DNA of 64,000 nt from FEB-7 sp963698265 (GCA_963698265.1 CAVOQC010000001.1:496001-560000), one strand, 5' to 3'; positions 1-8,946 are shown, counted from the stretch's first letter. The notes: generated by a model not told the origin, from the sequence alone. Made by a program: numbers and translations.

Positions 1-384
1 TTCGCCCACCCGGGCCCGGGTGAAGGCAACGTGGAATTCGAGCCCGGGGCGCCCCGAGAAATCGACCACCGCCCGGGAGAGCGCCTCGTCGAGCGGGACG
101 TAGGCGTGCCCGTACCGGCGGATTCCCTTCTTGTCGGCGAGCGCCTTCGCGACCGCCATGCCGAGCGTGATGCCGATGTCCTCCACGGTGTGGTGGGCGT
201 CGATCTCGAGATCGCCCTTCGCCCTTACCGTGAGGTCCAGCGCCCCGTGCCGCGCGATCTGGTCGAGCATGTGGTCGAGGAACGCAATTCCCGAGGCGAG
301 GTTCGCCTGGCCCGTGCCGTCCAGGTTCACGGCGACGAAGACCTGGGTTTCCTTGGTGTCTCGCTGTATTTCCGCGGTGCGCAT
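1..384 (-). CDS. hisB: Imidazoleglycerol-phosphate dehydratase, N-terminal part (cut by window edge)
   Basis: Catalyses dehydration of imidazole glycerol phosphate to imidazole acetol phosphate in histidine synthesis. The 128 visible codons start MRTAEIQRDTKETQ and contain the family metal-binding signature HHTVEDIGITLG, followed by a GIRRYGHAYVPLDEALSR stretch typical of HisB. The frame is open to base 1, so the C-terminal part lies outside the window. It is the last visible gene of the minus-strand mla-murA-his operon and starts 4 bases after the hisC stop. No HAD phosphatase domain precedes it, so this is the monofunctional form rather than the bifunctional enterobacterial HisB. Confidence 0.95.
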   Translation of the reverse strand, partial: MRTAEIQRDTKETQVFVAVNLDGTGQANLASGIAFLDHMLDQIARHGALDLTVRAKGDLEIDAHHTVEDIGITLGMAVAKALADKKGIRRYGHAYVPLDEALSRAVVDFSGRPGLEFHVAFTRARVGE

Positions 385-388
385 GGGT

Positions 389-1459
389 TCAGCCGATGGC
401 CTGGGCTAGCGCCGCGAGGAGCCTCGCGTTCTCGTCGGGGGTACCGACCGTGAGCCGAAGGCAATGGTCGAGCAGGGGGTGGGAGCCGTGGAGGTTGCGG
501 ACCAATATACCACGCGCCCTGAGGCCCTCGAACGCGGCTGGCCCGTCGGGGAACCGGGCCAGGACGAAGTTCGCCGCGGAGGGGAATCGCCGCACGCCGG
601 CAAGGGTGTCCAGCCCGGATTCGAGTCGCTCGCGTTCGCGCACGATCGCGCGAGCCTGGTCCTCCAGCACTTCTCGGCGCTCCAGGAGGAACTCCGCGGC
701 AGCTGCAGAGAGCACGTTCACGTTGTAGGGAAGGCGCACCTTGTCGAATTCGCCCAGCCAGTCGCGCGGACCGACCGCCAGTCCCAGCCGGAGGCCGGCG
801 AGCCCGAGCTTCGAGACGGTGCGAACGAGGACCAGGTTCGGATGGCGCCCCACTTCCGAAACCAGGGAAGCCCCGGCGGAGAAGGGGTAATAGGCCTCGT
901 CCACCACCACGAGACCGGGCGCGGCCTCCACGATCGCGAGAACGGATTCCCGCGGGAAGAGGTTGCCCGTCGGATTGTTGGGGTAGGCGATCCAGGTGAG
1001 CGCGGGACGCAGCCGCGCGATCGCTGCGAGTGTGGCCGGCAGGTCGAGCGCGAAATCGGGCGCCAAGTCGACCCCGGCGTATTTCATTCCTGCGCAGACC
1101 GCACTGATCCGGTACATCGCGAACGACGGCTCCAGCGAAAGCATCGTCGCCCCGGGCCGAGCGAGCGCAACCGCAATCATCTGCAGGATCTCGTCGGAGC
1201 CATTGCCCAGAACCATGTCGAGACCTTCGGGAATCACCATCGCCTCCCGAAGGCGCGCCTTGAGGCGCGGCGCCTGCGGGTCCGGATAGCGGTTCATCGC
1301 GACTCCCGCGAGGCGCCTCCCGAGCTCCTCGGCCACCTTCTCCGGAAGGCGATAGGGGTTTTCCATCGCGTCGAGCTTCACCAGGCCCGCGGCCGGCGCG
1401 ACGTGGTAGGCCGTGAGCGCGCGGATCTCCTCGCGCACCCAGTCCGCTGCCGCTTTCAC
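389..1459 (-). CDS. hisC: Histidinol-phosphate aminotransferase
   Basis: PLP enzyme converting imidazole acetol phosphate and glutamate to histidinol phosphate. 356 residues, the usual length. Visible family features are the aminotransferase class I fold with LGNGSDE (about residue 84), YPNNPTG (159-165), VVVDEAYYPF (184-193) and the PLP-lysine segment TVSKLGLAGLRLG with Lys about 217. I choose the GTG start at 1459 because it forms a GTGA overlap with the hisD stop and gives an N-terminus of normal length. It lies between hisD and hisB in the histidine cluster. Confidence 0.95.
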   Translation of the reverse strand: MKAAADWVREEIRALTAYHVAPAAGLVKLDAMENPYRLPEKVAEELGRRLAGVAMNRYPDPQAPRLKARLREAMVIPEGLDMVLGNGSDEILQMIAVALARPGATMLSLEPSFAMYRISAVCAGMKYAGVDLAPDFALDLPATLAAIARLRPALTWIAYPNNPTGNLFPRESVLAIVEAAPGLVVVDEAYYPFSAGASLVSEVGRHPNLVLVRTVSKLGLAGLRLGLAVGPRDWLGEFDKVRLPYNVNVLSAAAAEFLLERREVLEDQARAIVRERERLESGLDTLAGVRRFPSAANFVLARFPDGPAAFEGLRARGILVRNLHGSHPLLDHCLRLTVGTPDENARLLAALAQAIG

Positions 1460-2763
1460 TCCGGATCCTCCCCCCGAAGCTCCGCGCTGCGCGCGTGGGC
1501 CTCCAGCCCCTCGGCCCGGGCGAGCGTCGACGCAGTAGCGCCGAGCCGGACAGCCGCATCGCGGGAGACGCGTATGAGGCTCGAGCGCTTCTGGAAGTCG
1601 TAGACGCCCAGCGGTGAGGAAAAGCGCGCCGTGCGGGAAGTCGGGAGCACGTGATTCGGTCCCGCGCAGTAGTCGCCCAGCGATTCCGAGGAAAAATGGC
1701 CCAGGAAGATGGCGCCCGCGTGGCGGATCTTCGGCAGGAGCGCATCCGGGTCGGCGACCGCCAACTCCAGGTGCTCCGGCGCGATCCGATTGGCGATGGC
1801 GCAGGCCTCGTCCAGGTCGCGCACGACCACGAGGGCGCCACGACCGGCGAGAGAGGCCTCGATGATGGCGCGTCGCGGCATGGACGCGATCCGCTTGCGC
1901 ATGGCCACGAGGACGCGATCGGCGAACGCCGCATCCGGCGTGAGAAGAATGGACTGCGCGATCTCGTCGTGCTCGGCCTGCGAAAAGAGGTCCATCGCCA
2001 CCCACTCGGGGTTGGCTGTTGCGTCGGCGACGACCAGGATTTCCGACGGCCCGGCCACCATGTCGATGCCCACGCGGCCGAACACGCGCCGTTTCGCCGC
2101 CGCCACGTAGGCATTGCCGGGTCCCACGATCTTGTCGACGGCAGGGACCGAGCACGTTCCGTAGGCCAGCGCGCCGACCGCCTGTGCGCCTCCCACGCGG
2201 AAGACGCGGTCGACGCCGGCGAGCGAGGCGGCCGCCAGCACGTGGTCGTTCGCCTTTCCGTCGGGCGTCGGTACCACCAGCACCAATTCCGCTACCCCGG
2301 CCACTTTCGCCGCCACGGCATTCATCAGCACGGACGATGGATAGGCAGCCTTGCCGCCGGGCACGTAGAGTCCGACACGATCCAGCGGCGTCACCTGCTG
2401 GCCGAGCATCGTGCCGTCGACGTCCTCGATCCGCCAGCTTTGCAGGTGCTGATGCTCGTGAAAGGCGCGGATGCGCTCCGCCGCCACCTCCAGCGCCGAG
2501 CGCTCCTCCCGGCCTATGCGCCCCAACGCGTCCCGGCAAGCCTGCGGATGCACCTCGAGATCGGCGGGCGACGCGGGCGACCATCGGTCGAAACGCCGGG
2601 TGAACTCGACGAGCGCCTCGTCCCCGCGTTGCTGCACTTCCCGCAGGATGTCCGCCACGACGCGGTCGACGCTTTCGTCCTGGGCGCCCTCAAAGGCAAG
2701 GAGCGCCTCCAGTTCGGCCTCGAAGCCGGGATCGCGGCTCGACAGGCGGCGCGGCTCAGGCAC
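1456..2763 (-). CDS. hisD: Histidinol dehydrogenase
   Basis: Zinc enzyme that oxidises histidinol to histidine in two NAD-dependent steps, the last steps of the pathway. 435 residues, full length for the family. The sequence shows YVPGGKAAYPSSVLMN, VGGAQAVGALAYGT, the QAEHDE zinc/catalytic segment and GPNHVLPT near the C-terminus. It overlaps hisG upstream by 8 bases and hisC downstream by 4, so the three genes are probably translationally coupled. Confidence 0.97.
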   Translation of the reverse strand: MPEPRRLSSRDPGFEAELEALLAFEGAQDESVDRVVADILREVQQRGDEALVEFTRRFDRWSPASPADLEVHPQACRDALGRIGREERSALEVAAERIRAFHEHQHLQSWRIEDVDGTMLGQQVTPLDRVGLYVPGGKAAYPSSVLMNAVAAKVAGVAELVLVVPTPDGKANDHVLAAASLAGVDRVFRVGGAQAVGALAYGTCSVPAVDKIVGPGNAYVAAAKRRVFGRVGIDMVAGPSEILVVADATANPEWVAMDLFSQAEHDEIAQSILLTPDAAFADRVLVAMRKRIASMPRRAIIEASLAGRGALVVVRDLDEACAIANRIAPEHLELAVADPDALLPKIRHAGAIFLGHFSSESLGDYCAGPNHVLPTSRTARFSSPLGVYDFQKRSSLIRVSRDAAVRLGATASTLARAEGLEAHARSAELRGEDPE

Positions 2764-3394
2764 CGCAGGCCCTCTCGAACGCCTCGATCAACGGCAGCAC
2801 CTCCGCGCGCTTGACCTTCATGGAGGCCGGATTCACGATCAGGCGGCTCGATACCGCCAGGATCTCCTCGACCGCCTTGAGCCGGTTGGCGCGCAGGGTC
2901 CCCCCGGTGTCCACGAGGTCCACGATCGCATCGGCCAGGCCCACCAGCGGCGCGAGCTCCATGGAACCGTAGAGCTTGATCAGGTCCACGTGAACACCCT
3001 TGGCGGCAAAGTGCTCGCGGGCGATCTGCATGTACTTGGTGGCCACCCGCAGGCGGGCGCCCTTGCGGACGGCCGCGGGGTAGTCGAGCTCCTCCGGCAC
3101 GGCCACCATCATCCGGCAGCGCGCTATGCCGAGGTCCAGGGGCTGGTAGAGGCCGCGGCCGCCGTGTTCGATCAGGAGGTCGCGGCCGGCCACGCCGAGG
3201 TCGGCCGCACCGTATTGAACGTAGGTCGGGACGTCGGATGCGCGCACGATGATCACGCGGACGCCCGATCGGCCCGTGGGCAGGATGAGCTTGCGGGAGA
3301 CTTCCGGGTCCTCCGAGACCACGATGCCGGCTGCTTCGAGCAACGGCTTCGTTTCCTCGTAGATGCGTCCCTTGGACAGCGCTATCGTGATCAT
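2756..3394 (-). CDS. hisG: ATP phosphoribosyltransferase, short catalytic form
   Basis: First committed enzyme of histidine synthesis, joining ATP and PRPP. At 212 residues this is the short HisG type, which lacks the C-terminal regulatory ACT-like domain. In known systems it needs HisZ as regulatory partner. No hisZ is present in the window, so it is expected elsewhere. Typical features are ALSKGRIYEET at the start, GAADLGVAGRDLL, and the PRPP-binding segment around DAIVDLVDTGGTLRAN. It starts 10 bases after the murA stop and overlaps hisD. Confidence 0.96.
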   Translation of the reverse strand: MITIALSKGRIYEETKPLLEAAGIVVSEDPEVSRKLILPTGRSGVRVIIVRASDVPTYVQYGAADLGVAGRDLLIEHGGRGLYQPLDLGIARCRMMVAVPEELDYPAAVRKGARLRVATKYMQIAREHFAAKGVHVDLIKLYGSMELAPLVGLADAIVDLVDTGGTLRANRLKAVEEILAVSSRLIVNPASMKVKRAEVLPLIEAFERACGA

Positions 3395-3404
3395 GGCGGG
3401 GCCT

Positions 3405-4655
3405 TCAGTTCATGCGTCGCACGCGCGCGCCGAGCCGGGAGAGCTTCTCCTCGAGGTGCTCGTAGCCACGATCGAGGTGGTAGATCCGGTCCACCACCGT
3501 CTCGCCTTCGGCGACCAGCCCGGCTATCACCAGGCTGGCCGAGGCGCGCAGGTCGGTGGCCATCACCGTCGCGCCGGCAAGGCGCTCCACACCCTGCACG
3601 ACGGCGGTGTTGCCTTCGATGTCGATCCTCGCGCCGAGGCGGCGCAGTTCCTGCACGTGCATGAACCGGTTCTCGAAGATCGTCTCCGTGACCAGGGCAG
3701 TGCCGGCGGCAATGGTGTTGAGTGCCAGGAACTGCGCCTGCATATCCGTCGGGAACGCCGGGTACGGCGCGGTGCGCACGCTCACGCACCGCGGGCGTCC
3801 GGCCATGCGCATCGTGAGCGCATGTCCCTTTGCCGTGATGTCCGCCCCCGCCTCGCGCAGCTTCTCGAGCACGGCATCGAGGGCGTCGACGGGCGCGTGG
3901 GTAATCGTGATCGTCCCGCCCGTGGCGGCCGCGGCCGCGAGGAAGGTCCCCGCCTCGATGCGATCGGGCATCACGGCATAGTCGATGCCTCCGAGTCGCT
4001 CCACACCCTCGACCACGATCTCGTCGGTACCGTGGCCGCGGATGCGCGCGCCCATCGCGACGAGGCACCGGGCGAGGTCCACCACTTCGGGCTCGCGGGC
4101 GGCGTTCTCCAGCACCGTCTCGCCCTGCGCGAGGCACGCGGCCATCATGAGGTTCTCGGTCCCCGTGACGGTGACCGTGTCCATGAAGATCCGCGCACCC
4201 TTGAGCCGCGAGGCCCTGGCCTGGATATAGCCCGCCTCTATGCCGACCTCGGCGCCCATGGCCTCGAGACCCTTCAAGTGCAGGTCGACGGGGCGCTCCC
4301 CTATGGCGCAGCCGCCCGGCAAAGAGACGCGCGCCTCGCCACACCGGGCCAGCAGCGGGCCCAGCGCGAGGATGGAGGCGCGCATGGTCTTCACCAGCTC
4401 GTAGGGCGCGAACGGCTCGGTGATCCGGCCCGCGTCCAGGCTCGCGCCGCCTTCCTCGCGCGATACCCGCACGCCCATGCGCTCAAGGAGCGCGAGCATG
4501 GTCTCCACGTCGTTCAGTCGCGGCAGGTTCGTCACGCGCACGGGCGAGTCCGCCAGCAGCGTGGCCGCGAGAATGGGGAGCGCGGCGTTCTTCGCGCCGG
4601 ATACGCGTATTTCGCCGGAGAGCGCAATCCCGCCGTGGATCGAAAGCTTCTGCAT
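3405..4655 (-). CDS. murA: UDP-N-acetylglucosamine 1-carboxyvinyltransferase
   Basis: Transfers enolpyruvate from PEP to UDP-GlcNAc, the first committed step of peptidoglycan synthesis in the cytoplasm. 416 residues, normal for MurA. The start ATG at 4655 gives MQKLSIHGGIALSGEIRVSG, and the SGAKNAALPILAATLL segment follows. The PEP-binding, fosfomycin-target cysteine is present in SLPGGCAIGERP (Cys about 116). The open frame continues upstream to 4808, but that part is low-complexity Arg/Pro sequence over ibaG and is not coding. It sits between ibaG and hisG, the standard betaproteobacterial order. Confidence 0.97.
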   Translation of the reverse strand: MQKLSIHGGIALSGEIRVSGAKNAALPILAATLLADSPVRVTNLPRLNDVETMLALLERMGVRVSREEGGASLDAGRITEPFAPYELVKTMRASILALGPLLARCGEARVSLPGGCAIGERPVDLHLKGLEAMGAEVGIEAGYIQARASRLKGARIFMDTVTVTGTENLMMAACLAQGETVLENAAREPEVVDLARCLVAMGARIRGHGTDEIVVEGVERLGGIDYAVMPDRIEAGTFLAAAAATGGTITITHAPVDALDAVLEKLREAGADITAKGHALTMRMAGRPRCVSVRTAPYPAFPTDMQAQFLALNTIAAGTALVTETIFENRFMHVQELRRLGARIDIEGNTAVVQGVERLAGATVMATDLRASASLVIAGLVAEGETVVDRIYHLDRGYEHLEEKLSRLGARVRRMN

Positions 4656-4698
4656 GGGTCGTTCCAGGGTGCCGGGCGGACCGGCCCGGAAGATCGGT

Positions 4699-4938
4699 TC
4701 AGCCGGCGGCCCACTCGTCGGGGGACAGGGTGTGCATCGAGAGCGCGTGGACCTCCTCGCGCATGCGGTCGCCCAGCGCGGCGTAGACCAACTGGTGCCG
4801 GCGCACACGGGCGAGCCCGGCGAAGGCCGGGCTCACGATGAGCGCCTCGAAATGCACGCCGTCGTCGCCCCGGACCTCCACGTGCTGGCACTCGAGGTGA
4901 TTGCGAATCGCTTCTTCGATGGATTTCTTGTCGGCCAT
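4699..4938 (-). CDS. ibaG: BolA/IbaG-family protein
   Basis: A 79-residue BolA-fold protein. Family members bind [2Fe-2S] clusters together with monothiol glutaredoxins; IbaG is linked to acid stress. The sequence has the usual small class II KH-like organisation, with HVEVRGDDGVHFEALIVSPAF in the middle and RHQLVYAALGDRM carrying the conserved histidine and helix. It lies between an ABC permease and murA, as ibaG (yrbA) does next to mla and murA in gammaproteobacteria, which supports the symbol over generic bolA. Confidence 0.88.
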   Translation of the reverse strand: MADKKSIEEAIRNHLECQHVEVRGDDGVHFEALIVSPAFAGLARVRRHQLVYAALGDRMREEVHALSMHTLSPDEWAAG

Positions 4939-4945
4939 GGCTGCC

Positions 4946-5704
4946 TCAGTGCCTCAATTTGTAGCCGGATCGCAGCAGGCGAAGGGTGAGCCATGATAGG
5001 GCACAGAACGCGGCGCTCGCAATCGCGAGGCTCACCCACGGGGAGACGTCCGCCTTGCCGAAGAAGGCGTAGCGGAAGCCGTCGATCGCGTAGAAGAACG
5101 GATTCAAGTGCGACGCGGCCTGCCAGAACGGGGGAAGGGAGTCGACCGAGTAGAAAACGCCCGCCAGGAACGTGAGCGGGAGGATGAAGAAGTTCTGGAA
5201 GGCAGCCAGCTGGTCGAACTTCTCCACCCAGATCCCCGCGATGATGCCGAGCGCGCCGAGGATTCCCACGCCGGTCAGGGTGAAGGCGAAGAGCCACAGC
5301 AGATTGGGAAAGGGCATGGGCACGAACCATGCGACCGCGACCACGACGCCCGCCCCGACCACCACGGCTCGCACCACGGCGGCAAGCAGGTAGGCGGCGA
5401 AAATGTCCCCCGGGGTGAGCGGGGCGAGGAGGATGAAGACGATGTTCCCGGTGATCTTCGACTGGATGAGGGAGGACGAGGCGTTCGCGAAGGCGTTCTG
5501 GAGCATCGACATCATCGCGAGGCCGGGCACTAGGAACTGGGTGTAGGGCACGCCGGGATAGGCCTCCACGCGGCCGGACAGCGCGTGGGAGAAGATCACG
5601 AGAAAGAGGAGCGCAGAGAGGACCGGCGCCGCCACGGTCTGGAAGCTCACCTTCCAGAAGCGCATCACCTCCTTCGCGAAGAGCGCACGGAAGCCGAGGG
5701 TCAT
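4946..5704 (-). CDS. ABC-2 type transporter permease
   Basis: Integral membrane subunit of an ABC exporter of the ABC-2 family (YadH/NodJ-like). 252 residues with about six hydrophobic segments, for example LSALLFLVIFSHAL, VVGAGVVVAVAWFV and LLWLFAFTLTGVGILGALG, and the ABC-2 signature region FILPLTFLAGVFYSVDSLPP. The ATG at 5704 overlaps the stop of the ATPase gene upstream (ATGA), indicating a two-component exporter. The substrate is not known. The pair is normally found between mlaB and ibaG in betaproteobacteria. Confidence 0.9.
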   Translation of the reverse strand: MTLGFRALFAKEVMRFWKVSFQTVAAPVLSALLFLVIFSHALSGRVEAYPGVPYTQFLVPGLAMMSMLQNAFANASSSLIQSKITGNIVFILLAPLTPGDIFAAYLLAAVVRAVVVGAGVVVAVAWFVPMPFPNLLWLFAFTLTGVGILGALGIIAGIWVEKFDQLAAFQNFFILPLTFLAGVFYSVDSLPPFWQAASHLNPFFYAIDGFRYAFFGKADVSPWVSLAIASAAFCALSWLTLRLLRSGYKLRH

Positions 5705-6633
5705 GCGGCCTCGCGCGGTGGCGCCTCGGTGCGGGCCATGATCTTCACGAAGACCTCCTCGAGCTCCGGCTCGGCCACCTCGAGGTGGGAGACATCCGCG
5801 CCGGCCTCGCGCAGCCGCGCGAGCGCCTGCTCGACCTGCAAGGCGTTCTCCACCGGAATGCGGTGCCAGCCGGCCGGGTCGAGCGTGGCGCCACGGGCAA
5901 GCGACTCCGGCAGGTCGCCCGACTCGAGCTTCACGCGCAGGACACGCTCCGAGAAGGCGGCCAGGAGCCGACGCGTCGAGTCCAGCGCGACGATCCGCCC
6001 CGCCTTCATCATCGCGATCCGGCTGCACAGGTGCTGGGCTTCCTCGAGGTAGTGCGTGGTGAGGACGATCGTGTGGCCCGCTGCGTTCAACTCGCGCACG
6101 AACTGCCAGAGCGTCTGGCGCAGCTCCACGTCGACCCCGGCCGTGGGCTCGTCGAGCACGATCACCGGCGGGCGGTGGACCAGCGCCTGCGCAACCATCA
6201 CGCGCCGCTTCATGCCCCCGGAGAGCGAGCGCATGTTCGCATCGGCCTTCGCGGCGAGCGCCAGCCGCTCGAGAAGCTCGTCTATCCACGCACGGTTGCC
6301 GCGCAACCCGAAGTAGCCCGACTGGAGCTCCAGGGTCTCGCGCACGCTGAAGAACGGGTCGAACACGACCTCCTGGGGCACGATGCCGAGGAGCCTGCGG
6401 GCCTCGCCGTACTCCGCCGCCACGTCCCGGCCGAGGATCCGCAGCCGCCCGGAATCGGGCCGCACGAGGCCGCCGAGCGCGGAAATGAGGGTCGTCTTGC
6501 CGGCCCCGTTGGGCCCGAGCAGGGCGAAGAACTCGCCCTGCTCCACGGTGAGGCTCACGCCGTCGAGGGCACGCAGCGACCCGTAGCGCTTGGAGGTGTC
6601 TCGCACCTCGACCGCGGCCGTGGCCACGCTCAC
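5701..6633 (-). CDS. ABC transporter ATP-binding protein (YadG-like)
   Basis: Nucleotide-binding subunit partnering with the ABC-2 permease immediately downstream. 310 residues. Walker A GPNGAGKTT is at about 40-48, the signature is LSGGMKRR, Walker B is VIVLDEPTAGVD, and the H-loop is TTHYLEEA. A C-terminal extension of about 90 residues follows, typical of the CcmA/NodI type. I choose the GTG at 6633: it makes a GTGA overlap with the STAS-gene stop. The longer frame upstream to 6750 is Arg-rich noise inside mlaB. Confidence 0.92.
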   Translation of the reverse strand: MSVATAAVEVRDTSKRYGSLRALDGVSLTVEQGEFFALLGPNGAGKTTLISALGGLVRPDSGRLRILGRDVAAEYGEARRLLGIVPQEVVFDPFFSVRETLELQSGYFGLRGNRAWIDELLERLALAAKADANMRSLSGGMKRRVMVAQALVHRPPVIVLDEPTAGVDVELRQTLWQFVRELNAAGHTIVLTTHYLEEAQHLCSRIAMMKAGRIVALDSTRRLLAAFSERVLRVKLESGDLPESLARGATLDPAGWHRIPVENALQVEQALARLREAGADVSHLEVAEPELEEVFVKIMARTEAPPREAA

Positions 6634-6932
6634 GCCCGGCAGGGTTGGATGAGCCCGGTGACGCCGTAGAGCTCGGCCAGCGCGAGGAGGTTGGCCGGGA
6701 GGTTCACGAAATAGAGGCCCTTTCCGCGCCGTGCAGCCTCGCGCCGCCACTCGAGCAGCAAGGCCACGGCCGAGGAGTCGACTTCGGTGATCGCGGAGAA
6801 GTCGATCGTCAGGCGGTCGGGTAGGTCCGGGTGCGAGCTGTATTCCCTGCTCTCCTCGAGCACGCGCGGCAGGGTCTCGAAGGACAGGGCTCCCTCGAGG
6901 GCCAGGACTTCCGAGCGGGTGTCGGCGTTCAC
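6630..6932 (-). CDS. mlaB: STAS-domain protein of the Mla phospholipid transport system
   Basis: A 100-residue STAS domain protein. In the Mla complex, MlaB binds the MlaF ATPase in the cytoplasm and is needed for activity. Visible features are an LTIDFSAITEVDSSAVALLL strand-helix with the conserved DSS motif. It starts with GTG at 6932 in a GTGA overlap with mlaC, and its own stop overlaps the ABC ATPase start. Assignment as MlaB rests mainly on its position after mlaFEDC. Confidence 0.85.
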   Translation of the reverse strand: MNADTRSEVLALEGALSFETLPRVLEESREYSSHPDLPDRLTIDFSAITEVDSSAVALLLEWRREAARRGKGLYFVNLPANLLALAELYGVTGLIQPCRA

Positions 6933-7579
6933 TTCTTCCCGTCGGCCTTGCCGGGCGCCTTCGGCGCGTCAGACGTGCGATTGCGGTCGGCGAGGGTCTT
7001 CACGAGGCCATCCACCCCCGATCGCTGGATCTGGTCATGGAAGGAACTGCGATACGTGGTCACCAGGGAGACGCCGTCGACCACCACGTCGTAGACCTTC
7101 CAGCCGCCCTCGTCGCGCTCCATCCCGTAGTCGATCGGGATCGGCTGGCCGCCGGGCTGGTTCACGACCGTGCGCACCACGGTGTCCTGGTCTCCCGCCG
7201 CGAGCTTGGCGGCCTTCACGTCGATGGTCTGGTTGCGGTACTGCGAAAGCGAGGTGGAGTAGGTGCGCACGAGAAGCGTGCGGAACTCGTCGACGAGCGC
7301 CTTCTTCTGCGCATCCGAGGCCTTGGACCAGTTCCGCCCCATGGCGAGGCGGGTCATGCGTGCGAAGTCGAAATGCTGGAGAACCTTTTCCTCGACGAGC
7401 GCGAGGATCTTCCTCTGGTTGCCGGCCTGCAGGTCCTTGTCGGTCTTGATGATGGCGAGCACCTCGTCGATCGACGTGCGCACGAGGGCATCGGGCGCCG
7501 TTTCCGGCGCGGCGGCGACGGGCGCGGACGCGAGCAGAGCCAGTGCGGTCAACGAGAGGGCGACGGAGATTCTGGTCAT
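6929..7579 (-). CDS. mlaC: Periplasmic phospholipid-binding protein MlaC
   Basis: Soluble periplasmic carrier that ferries phospholipids between the outer membrane and the MlaFEDB complex. 216 residues with a signal peptide (MTRISVALSLTALALLASAPVAAA), then the Ttg2D/MlaC fold, including QHFDFARMTRLAMGRNW and VSLVTTYRSSFHDQI. The ATG at 7579 has AGGA about 8 bases upstream and opens directly onto the signal peptide. An in-frame TTG at 7612 is upstream but less likely. Confidence 0.93.
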   Translation of the reverse strand: MTRISVALSLTALALLASAPVAAAPETAPDALVRTSIDEVLAIIKTDKDLQAGNQRKILALVEEKVLQHFDFARMTRLAMGRNWSKASDAQKKALVDEFRTLLVRTYSTSLSQYRNQTIDVKAAKLAAGDQDTVVRTVVNQPGGQPIPIDYGMERDEGGWKVYDVVVDGVSLVTTYRSSFHDQIQRSGVDGLVKTLADRNRTSDAPKAPGKADGKK

Positions 7580-7649
7580 GGAGGAGATCCTGTGTGGGGG
7601 CACTGCAGGCAATTGGAGCGTCGGGGCCGGCCCGGGTTCCCGGCCGCGA

Positions 7650-8117
7650 CTACTTCCTGCCGTCTTCCTGGGCCTTGCTGAAGAGGAGCTGCCCGATGAG
7701 GCGCTCGAGCACCACGGCCGATTGCGTGATCGTCACGCGATCGCCGTCGGCGAGCTTCTTTTCCTCGCCGCCCGCATCCAGCCCCACGTACTGCTCGCCA
7801 AGGAGGCCGGACGTGAGGATCGAGGCGCTGGTGTCCTTCGGAAACCCGTAACGCGTATCCAGCGCGAGGATGACGGAGGCCTGGAAGCGCTCGTTGTCGA
7901 ACCGGATGTCGGCCACGCGGCCCACCAGCACGCCGGAGCTGCGCACCGGGGCGCGCACCTTGAGCCCGCCGATATTGTCGAAGCGCGCCTCGACGCGGTA
8001 GGTGGAGTTCGCGCGCTCCGCCCCGAGGTTTCCCGCCTTGAGCGCGAGCACGAGCAATGCGGCGAAACCCGCCATCACGAAGGCGCCGAACCAGAGGTCG
8101 ATGGTTGTTCTTTCCAT
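7650..8117 (-). CDS. mlaD: MCE-domain phospholipid transport protein MlaD
   Basis: Membrane-anchored MCE-domain subunit that forms the periplasmic hexameric ring of the Mla transporter. 155 residues. One N-terminal membrane helix (FGAFVMAGFAALLVLALKAG) precedes the MCE core with FDNIGGLKVRAPVRSSGVLVG and the hydrophobic segment SGLLGEQYVGLD. It lies between mlaE and mlaC. In many betaproteobacteria mlaA (vacJ) follows mlaD; here only 70 bases separate mlaD from mlaC and no mlaA is present. Confidence 0.95.
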   Translation of the reverse strand: MERTTIDLWFGAFVMAGFAALLVLALKAGNLGAERANSTYRVEARFDNIGGLKVRAPVRSSGVLVGRVADIRFDNERFQASVILALDTRYGFPKDTSASILTSGLLGEQYVGLDAGGEEKKLADGDRVTITQSAVVLERLIGQLLFSKAQEDGRK

Positions 8118-8145
8118 GGTGTCCGTGCTTGTCCCGAATTGCCCT

Positions 8146-8946
8146 TCAGGTGTCGCCGCGCAGCATGAAGGCGGTGAGCACCAGGTCCAGGGCGAGAATG
8201 GTGAGCGCTGAACTCACCACGGTGCGGGTCGTCGCTCCCGAGACGCCCTCGGCGGTCGGCGGCGCGTCGAATCCCTCGAAAGTCGCGATGACCGTGACGG
8301 CGATGCCGAACACGAAACTCTTCACGACGCCGTTCATAACATCATACCGGAAGTCAACCGCCGCCTGCATTTGCGACCAGAACGCGCCGGGGTCCACGCC
8401 GACCATCACGACGCCCACGATGAAGCCGCCGAAGATGCCCATGGCCGAAAACAGGGCCGCGAGCATCGGCATCGAGATGACGCCCGCCCAGAACCGCGGC
8501 GCAATGACGCGCGCCATCGGCGAGACCGCCATCATGTCCATGGCGGTGAGCTGCTCCGTCGCCTTCATGAGCCCGATTTCCGCGGTGATCGCGGATCCGG
8601 CGCGGCTGGCGAAGAGCAGGGCGGCGACCACCGGGCCGAGCTCGCGCACGAGCGAAAGCGCGACGAGGACGCCGATCGAGTCCTGCGCCCCGTATTTCTG
8701 CAGCGTCTCGAAACCCTGCAGGCCCAGCACCATGCCCACGAAAAGCCCGGACACCATGATGATGATGAGCGAGAGCACGCCCGTGAAATAGACCTCGCGC
8801 ATGACCAGCCGGAATCGCCGCACGCTGGTGCCCGAGGCCGCGAGCAGGACGAAGAAGAACCGCAGCATCGCCCCGGCTCGCCACACGTTCTCGATGAAGT
8901 TGTGGCCGATCTGGGTGAGGGTGCGGCGTGCCCGGTCAAGCAGCAT
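8146..8946 (-). CDS. mlaE: Lipid asymmetry ABC transporter permease MlaE
   Basis: Inner-membrane permease (MlaE/TrnD family) that moves phospholipids together with the MlaF ATPase. 266 residues with several long hydrophobic segments, including LSLIIIMVSGLFVGMVLGLQG and the family signature ELGPVVAALLFASRAGSAITAEIG. The start ATG at 8946 overlaps the end of mlaF by 11 bases. Spacing to mlaD is 28 bases. Confidence 0.96.
   Translation of the reverse strand: MLLDRARRTLTQIGHNFIENVWRAGAMLRFFFVLLAASGTSVRRFRLVMREVYFTGVLSLIIIMVSGLFVGMVLGLQGFETLQKYGAQDSIGVLVALSLVRELGPVVAALLFASRAGSAITAEIGLMKATEQLTAMDMMAVSPMARVIAPRFWAGVISMPMLAALFSAMGIFGGFIVGVVMVGVDPGAFWSQMQAAVDFRYDVMNGVVKSFVFGIAVTVIATFEGFDAPPTAEGVSGATTRTVVSSALTILALDLVLTAFMLRGDT

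Noticed and set aside
1651..2814. Long open frame antisense to hisD
   Set aside because: High-GC shadow frame: Arg/His/Gly-rich, no recognisable domain, and hisD on the other strand is complete. The same applies to long antisense frames over mshE (16170-17537), the ileS gene (57132-59840) and the Kef gene (30992-32880).
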